In this document: piece by piece, positions 60,870-64,000 of the stretch | Layout of the letters: every line of letters starts with the position of its first letter | Position numbering within the stretch: position 1 is the stretch's first letter | From: an uncultured Acetatifactor sp. | Lineage (GTDB): Bacteria > Bacillota > Clostridia > Lachnospirales > Lachnospiraceae | Assembly: GCA_910586835.1 (NCBI GenBank) | Contig: CAJUJU010000002.1 | Location: forward strand, 1 to 64,000 | Reading direction: 5' to 3' | Length of the DNA stretch: 64,000 bases | The notes under the pieces: model-generated | Told to the model about the DNA's origin: nothing | The model's input: the letters and a program-made list of their open reading frames with translations, nothing else | The model's database searches: none | Position numbers and translations under genes: made by a program

Positions 60870-61658
60870 TCAGTATTCCGGCTGCATGGAGTCCGCCGGA
60901 TCATAATGCTTTTTCCTGCACAGGAAGACGGCGTTGCCGAGAAAGAAAATCAGGGCGGCCAGGGTGGCTGTGCAGACGCAGCTATTCAGGATTCTGTCTC
61001 CAAGGGTACTCTGTATCCTTTGGAAAATCTCGGTAAAGGGAATCCAGAGGAATTCTGCCAGCAGAACTGCAGCAACCAGTCCGGCGGGGTGACAGCGGCT
61101 GCCCAGCCGTCTCAGGAGAAAAAGGCAGAAGGATGACAGCAGGAAAAAGGGCAGCAGGGTATAAACTGCAAATTGCCAAAGCAGGCCGCCGGTCATCCGG
61201 AAAACAACCAGACACAGGATCAGAACCACAAAGTCCATGCTGCCCAGCAGGGTGAGCCGCAGAAAAAAGAGTTGTGGCAGGTTGTATCTGCAGACAGACT
61301 CCATCTCCCACATATGATTGCCGAAGGTTTTTGACAGCTCATACAAAAGGAGCAGTACCAGTCCGGGAGCCAGGCCCAGCGAGATAGCCGTGAGCAGGGA
61401 GTGGTCCTCCGAAAATGCACTGGTATAAAACAACAGAAGCAGGACAATGTGTGCCGCCCAGGTCCAGCCGGAGAAGGAGGTGCCTGTAGACAGAATTCGC
61501 TGAAAGAAGGATTCCTGCCTCAGATAATCCATTTCTTCGGCAGCTGCCGTAAGCCGTGCAAGATAAGTCTTCCTTCTTTCCGTGTCAGGTTCCGGCGGCG
61601 GACAGCTTTTCAGCAGCTCATGCAGTTGTTTTTCGGTTTCCTTTGCAATTCGATTCAT
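60870..61658 (-). CDS. Membrane protein co-encoded with ECF sigma factor
   Basis: A 262-residue protein with a soluble N-terminal section (about 70 residues: RIAKETEKQLHELLKSCPPPEPDTERRKTYLARLTAA) and six membrane helices. No zinc-binding anti-sigma motif (H-x3-C-x2-C) is present, so it is not a classical zinc anti-sigma factor, but its place directly behind the sigma gene suggests it tethers or tunes it. ATG 61658 follows GGGAGC; the frame also opens with a TTG right after the sigma stop. Confidence 0.65.
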   Translation of the reverse strand: MNRIAKETEKQLHELLKSCPPPEPDTERRKTYLARLTAAAEEMDYLRQESFFQRILSTGTSFSGWTWAAHIVLLLLFYTSAFSEDHSLLTAISLGLAPGLVLLLLYELSKTFGNHMWEMESVCRYNLPQLFFLRLTLLGSMDFVVLILCLVVFRMTGGLLWQFAVYTLLPFFLLSSFCLFLLRRLGSRCHPAGLVAAVLLAEFLWIPFTEIFQRIQSTLGDRILNSCVCTATLAALIFFLGNAVFLCRKKHYDPADSMQPEY

Positions 61659-61690
61659 TGATGCTCCCGTCTGCGCAGTATTATGCGCGC

Positions 61691-62236
61691 TCAACTATTT
61701 AAATTTCTCAGCAGAACCTGCAGACGCTCGGTGCCTGCCCGAAGCCGCGTCTTTACAGTGGATAGCGGAATTCCGGTGATGTGAGCGATTTCCCGCTGCT
61801 TATAGCCGTAATAGTAGTAAAGAACAATGGTCTCCCGCTGAAACTCCGGCAGCTGGCTCAGAGCGTCCCGGAGCAGGAGCCTGTTTTCCGCCTGACTCTC
61901 CATGTTCTGCGGATTTTGGAGGAAAACAGCGGTATCGCAGGCATCGTCTGGGTCTTCGTAAGGGACGGCTCTGCCGTCTTCCCGGCGGAACCAGTCTCGG
62001 CAGGCATTCAGAGCAATCCGAAGAAGATATGCCTTAAACCGGCCCTTTTCCGTATAGGCGTCAAGAAAGCGCATGAGGCGGAAGAAGGTCTCCTGTGTAC
62101 AGTCCCAGGCGGCCTGCTCATCGCCTGTCTGAAAATAACAATAGCGGAAAATATCATTGTAATAGCGTCCGGCCAGTTCTCCAAACAGAGTCTGTTCTCC
62201 CTGTCTGATGCGCTTTATCAGTTCGTGATCCTGCAA
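61691..62236 (-). CDS. ECF-type RNA polymerase sigma factor
   Basis: A 181-residue sigma-70-family factor. Region 2 is seen in FGELAGRYYNDIFRYCYFQTGDEQAAWDCTQETFFRLMRF and region 4 in LPEFQRETIVLYYYYGYKQREIAHITGIPLSTVKTRLRAG. It starts with TTG (62236), supported by AAAGGAGG a few bases upstream. It heads an operon with a membrane protein and an ABC-2 exporter, a layout used for envelope stress or antibiotic responses, with probable autoregulation. Confidence 0.92.
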   Translation of the reverse strand: MQDHELIKRIRQGEQTLFGELAGRYYNDIFRYCYFQTGDEQAAWDCTQETFFRLMRFLDAYTEKGRFKAYLLRIALNACRDWFRREDGRAVPYEDPDDACDTAVFLQNPQNMESQAENRLLLRDALSQLPEFQRETIVLYYYYGYKQREIAHITGIPLSTVKTRLRAGTERLQVLLRNLNS

Positions 62237-62386
62237 GAGGCCTCCTTTCCCGGAAGATTTTCCGTTTTTTTTGTGAGCTTACCAGATGGCCCTGTGCATC
62301 CGCCGAGGCGTTCAGGAAGCAATTCTTTTATTGACGCTTCTTTAGAGATAACGCGTGAACTGCTGAAAAGGTTTGCCCAAAATGAA

Positions 62387-62431
62387 AAAAATAAAAAACT
62401 CCCGGTTTTCTTTTTGGAAGACCGGGAGTTT
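62387..62431 (-). terminator. Terminator of the luxS-pfs unit
   Basis: AAACTCCCGGT and ACCGGGAGTTT (62396-62406 and 62421-62431) form an 11-bp stem; on the minus strand it is followed by a run of T residues. It lies just after the pfs stop at 62451. Confidence 0.85.
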
Positions 62432-62450
62432 CATCCGCAATACGGAAACG

Positions 62451-63149
62451 TTATATGTTTTTTACCAGCTCTCGCACAAGAGCGGCACAATGTTTGGCGG
62501 CGGCAGCCTCAAAGACGGGATATTCCACCTGGGAGCTGTTATCTGCCTTGTCAGAGATAGCACGGAGAATGACAAAGGGAATCTTGTTCAGGTATGCTCC
62601 GTGCGCGATGGCGGCGCCTTCCATCTCCGCACAGTCTCCCTGAAACTCCCGGATCAGTCTTTCCTTGACTTCATTCTGACAGATGAACTGATCACCGCTG
62701 ACAACCCGCCCCAGGATGGCGTGAATATCCGGGTTCACCTTTTCGCAGACTTCCTTTGCCAGGGAGGCCAGCTGCTGATCCGCCGGAAATTCCCGCAGGC
62801 CCAGCTGGGGTACTTCTCCCGGCTGATAGCCAAATACCGTTGCGTCTACGTCATGATGCAGCGCATCTTTGGAAATCAGAATATCCCCGATATCCAGCTT
62901 CGGATTCAGGGAACCTGCCACACCTGTATTGATGATATGTGTCACATGGTACAGATCGGCCAGGATCTGCGTACAGAGGGCAGCGTTGACCTTGCCCACG
63001 CCGCTCCGCACAATGACGACCTCCGCGCCGTTTAAAATTCCCCCATAAAATTCCATGCCGGCTCTTTGTGCTGTGCCGGAAACGGCCATTTCTGCCTTCA
63101 GGGTCTCGACCTCCAGCTCCATGGCTCCGATAATTCCGATTTTACTCAT
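62451..63149 (-). CDS. mtnN: 5'-methylthioadenosine/S-adenosylhomocysteine nucleosidase
   Basis: Cleaves S-adenosylhomocysteine (and methylthioadenosine) to adenine and S-ribosylhomocysteine, the substrate of LuxS. A 232-residue nucleoside-phosphorylase-fold enzyme: start KIGIIGAMELEVETLK with the catalytic glutamate E12, INTGVAGSLNPKLDIGDILIS, AEMEGAAIAHGAY for ribose binding and catalytic aspartate in AISDKAD. It lies 38 bp behind luxS, so the two steps of the activated methyl cycle are made from one mRNA. Confidence 0.96.
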   Translation of the reverse strand: MSKIGIIGAMELEVETLKAEMAVSGTAQRAGMEFYGGILNGAEVVIVRSGVGKVNAALCTQILADLYHVTHIINTGVAGSLNPKLDIGDILISKDALHHDVDATVFGYQPGEVPQLGLREFPADQQLASLAKEVCEKVNPDIHAILGRVVSGDQFICQNEVKERLIREFQGDCAEMEGAAIAHGAYLNKIPFVILRAISDKADNSSQVEYPVFEAAAAKHCAALVRELVKNI

Positions 63150-63187
63150 CTTTTTTCAACCTTTCTGCCTGATTTTTTCATGTCCTT

Positions 63188-63667
63188 TTATTGCGGATAA
63201 TTCAGCCGATTTTCATCGATTTGATAAAGAACATTATCCAGATAACGCTTTGCCAGCCAGTTGGCCATGCCAAGATTCATATCCAGATAGTTGCCGCAAT
63301 CCCTGGGGGAAGCGCCGGGCACCTGATCCTGATAGTCCCGGATAAATTCGTACATTTCGATCATCAGAGGAACAATGTCGGCGGAGGCGTAGTCTCCCGC
63401 CAGCAGCAAATAAAAGCCGGTGCGGCAGCCCATGGGCCCGAAGTAGATGGTCTTGCTCCCATATACGGGATGATTTCGAAGAAAAGTAGCCGCAAGATGC
63501 TCGATGGTATGTACCTCTGCGGTGTTCATCACCGGTTCCTCATTGGGGCTGGTCATGCGCAGATCAAAGGTGGTTACGGTCTCTGCGCCTATGCTGTCCT
63601 TGCGGGATACATATACACCCGGCTGAAGCCGGATATGGTCTATGGTAAAGCTTGCGATTTTTTCCAT
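63188..63667 (-). CDS. luxS: S-ribosylhomocysteine lyase LuxS
   Basis: Splits S-ribosylhomocysteine into homocysteine and the autoinducer-2 precursor DPD. A 159-residue metalloenzyme with ligands H53 and H57 in HTIEH and C124 in RDCGNYLD, and catalytic C81 in GPMGCRTGFY. Active in the cytoplasm; it recycles homocysteine and makes AI-2. First gene of the luxS-pfs pair with a near-consensus promoter. Confidence 0.97.
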   Translation of the reverse strand: MEKIASFTIDHIRLQPGVYVSRKDSIGAETVTTFDLRMTSPNEEPVMNTAEVHTIEHLAATFLRNHPVYGSKTIYFGPMGCRTGFYLLLAGDYASADIVPLMIEMYEFIRDYQDQVPGASPRDCGNYLDMNLGMANWLAKRYLDNVLYQIDENRLNYPQ

Positions 63668-63739
63668 GATATGCTCCTGTCTGCCCGCTCTTACGGGCGT
63701 TCAATGGTTTGACTCAGACTGATTTTGCCGTCTCTGCTT

Positions 63740-63769
63740 ATTATAGGAAAAGGTGTTTTGGTTTGTCAA
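63740..63769 (-). promoter_or_regulatory. luxS promoter
   Basis: On the minus strand TTGACA (63769-63764) and TATAAT (63745-63740) with an 18-bp spacer. The leader of about 65 nt holds a small GCCCG/CGGGC hairpin just before the ribosome site; no known riboswitch fold is visible. Confidence 0.7.
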
Positions 63770-63786
63770 TAAGCAGGAAAGAAAAA

Positions 63787-63815
63787 TTGCCTTGCCGTTG
63801 GCGATATGCTATACT
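63787..63815 (+). promoter_or_regulatory. Promoter of the last, incomplete gene
   Basis: TTGCCT (63787-63792) and TATACT (63810-63815) with a 17-bp spacer, 50 bp before the ATG at 63865. Confidence 0.55.
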
Positions 63816-63864
63816 TGTTATGATTTAAATTGGATACCTATTTGAAGGGGACAGGAGGAACGGA

Positions 63865-64000
63865 ATGGTATACGATTACGAGGACTGCAGAAAGAAAAGG
63901 CCGTTGGTGGTGTCGGGGGAGTTGGATCTGCCGGCGGCGGAAATATGGCCGATCCTTTATGATACTGTATATCTGGTACGGGATCTGGAGGAGGAGACGG
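63865..64000 (+). CDS. Hypothetical protein, cut by window end
   Basis: The frame starts at ATG 63865 after an ACAGGAGGAAC ribosome site and stays open to the end of the window (45 codons): MVYDYEDCRKKRPLVVSGEL, then DLPAAEIWPILYDTVYLVRD. The fragment is too short to assign a family. Confidence 0.6.
   Translation, partial: MVYDYEDCRKKRPLVVSGELDLPAAEIWPILYDTVYLVRDLEEET

Noticed and set aside
62373..63035. Open frame on the plus strand opposite pfs
   Set aside because: Antisense shadow of a clearly identified nucleosidase gene, also crossing its terminator.

Overview
The window looks like part of a spore-forming Lachnospiraceae (Bacillota, Clostridia) chromosome. The grounds are the moderately high GC content, strong AGGAGG-type ribosome sites, a SpoVAF-type germination protein and a YtaF-type sporulation protein, the MurT/GatD lipid II amidation pair, LuxS plus Pfs, and small families typical of gut Clostridia (DUF1576, DUF3048, DUF3810, PspC). 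The genus is not determined. Bases 1-49 are not genomic: they are Illumina P5/TruSeq adapter left at a contig end, and they give the first gene a false C-terminus.

Layout. 1-3.5 kb: OFA-type MFS transporter (minus), then a DUF1576 membrane protein with two small partners and a strong terminator. 3.6-6.7 kb: a 2-isopropylmalate synthase fused to an AraC-type DNA-binding domain, then a GH105 hydrolase. 6.8-7.1 kb: a compact convergent-promoter locus with a 28-residue peptide gene and an antisense RNA, which I read as a candidate type I toxin-antitoxin system. 8.5-13.4 kb: an exported cluster of lipoprotein, M6 metalloprotease and anchored Pro-rich protein. 13.5-22.4 kb: a sucrose/fructan utilisation locus (GH32, LacI regulator, ABC importer, GH13 amylosucrase-like enzyme, fructokinase) with matching LacI-type operators; its solute-binding protein is broken by an internal deletion and frameshift. 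22.4-25.5 kb: a small membrane protein under a Fur-like box and a large solute-binding-like lipoprotein. 25.6-27.7 kb: tRNA-Tyr and tRNA-Leu, then an AT-rich insert with a decayed integrase and a RhuM gene.

27.8-37.7 kb: HD proteins, a lipoprotein esterase, a MerR regulator with a textbook 19-bp-spacer promoter, murT-gatD, an LTA-synthase-like enzyme, PspC and an XRE regulator pair. 38-42 kb: DUF3048 lipoprotein, MATE exporter, DUF3810 metalloprotease. 42.0-42.4 kb: tRNA-Phe, tRNA-Gly(TCC), tRNA-Gly(GCC). 42.4-46.4 kb: LytTR response regulator and a FtsX-type ABC exporter. 46.4-53.0 kb: spore genes, deacetylase, YwlG-like protein, murG, TSCPD protein, GH28. 53.3-58.8 kb: unknown membrane protein, OLD-type ATPase/TOPRIM nuclease with a five-cysteine insert, Rpn-type nuclease, hydroxyacid dehydrogenase, GtrA protein. 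58.8-63.7 kb (minus): an ECF sigma factor with a membrane protein and an ABC-2 exporter, then luxS and pfs. The window ends inside a gene.

Most noteworthy: the peptide/antisense-RNA locus at 6.8-7.1 kb; a small dispersed element (16-nt conserved block followed by a terminator hairpin) present three times; the LeuA-AraC fusion; and the OLD-type nuclease with a cysteine cluster.
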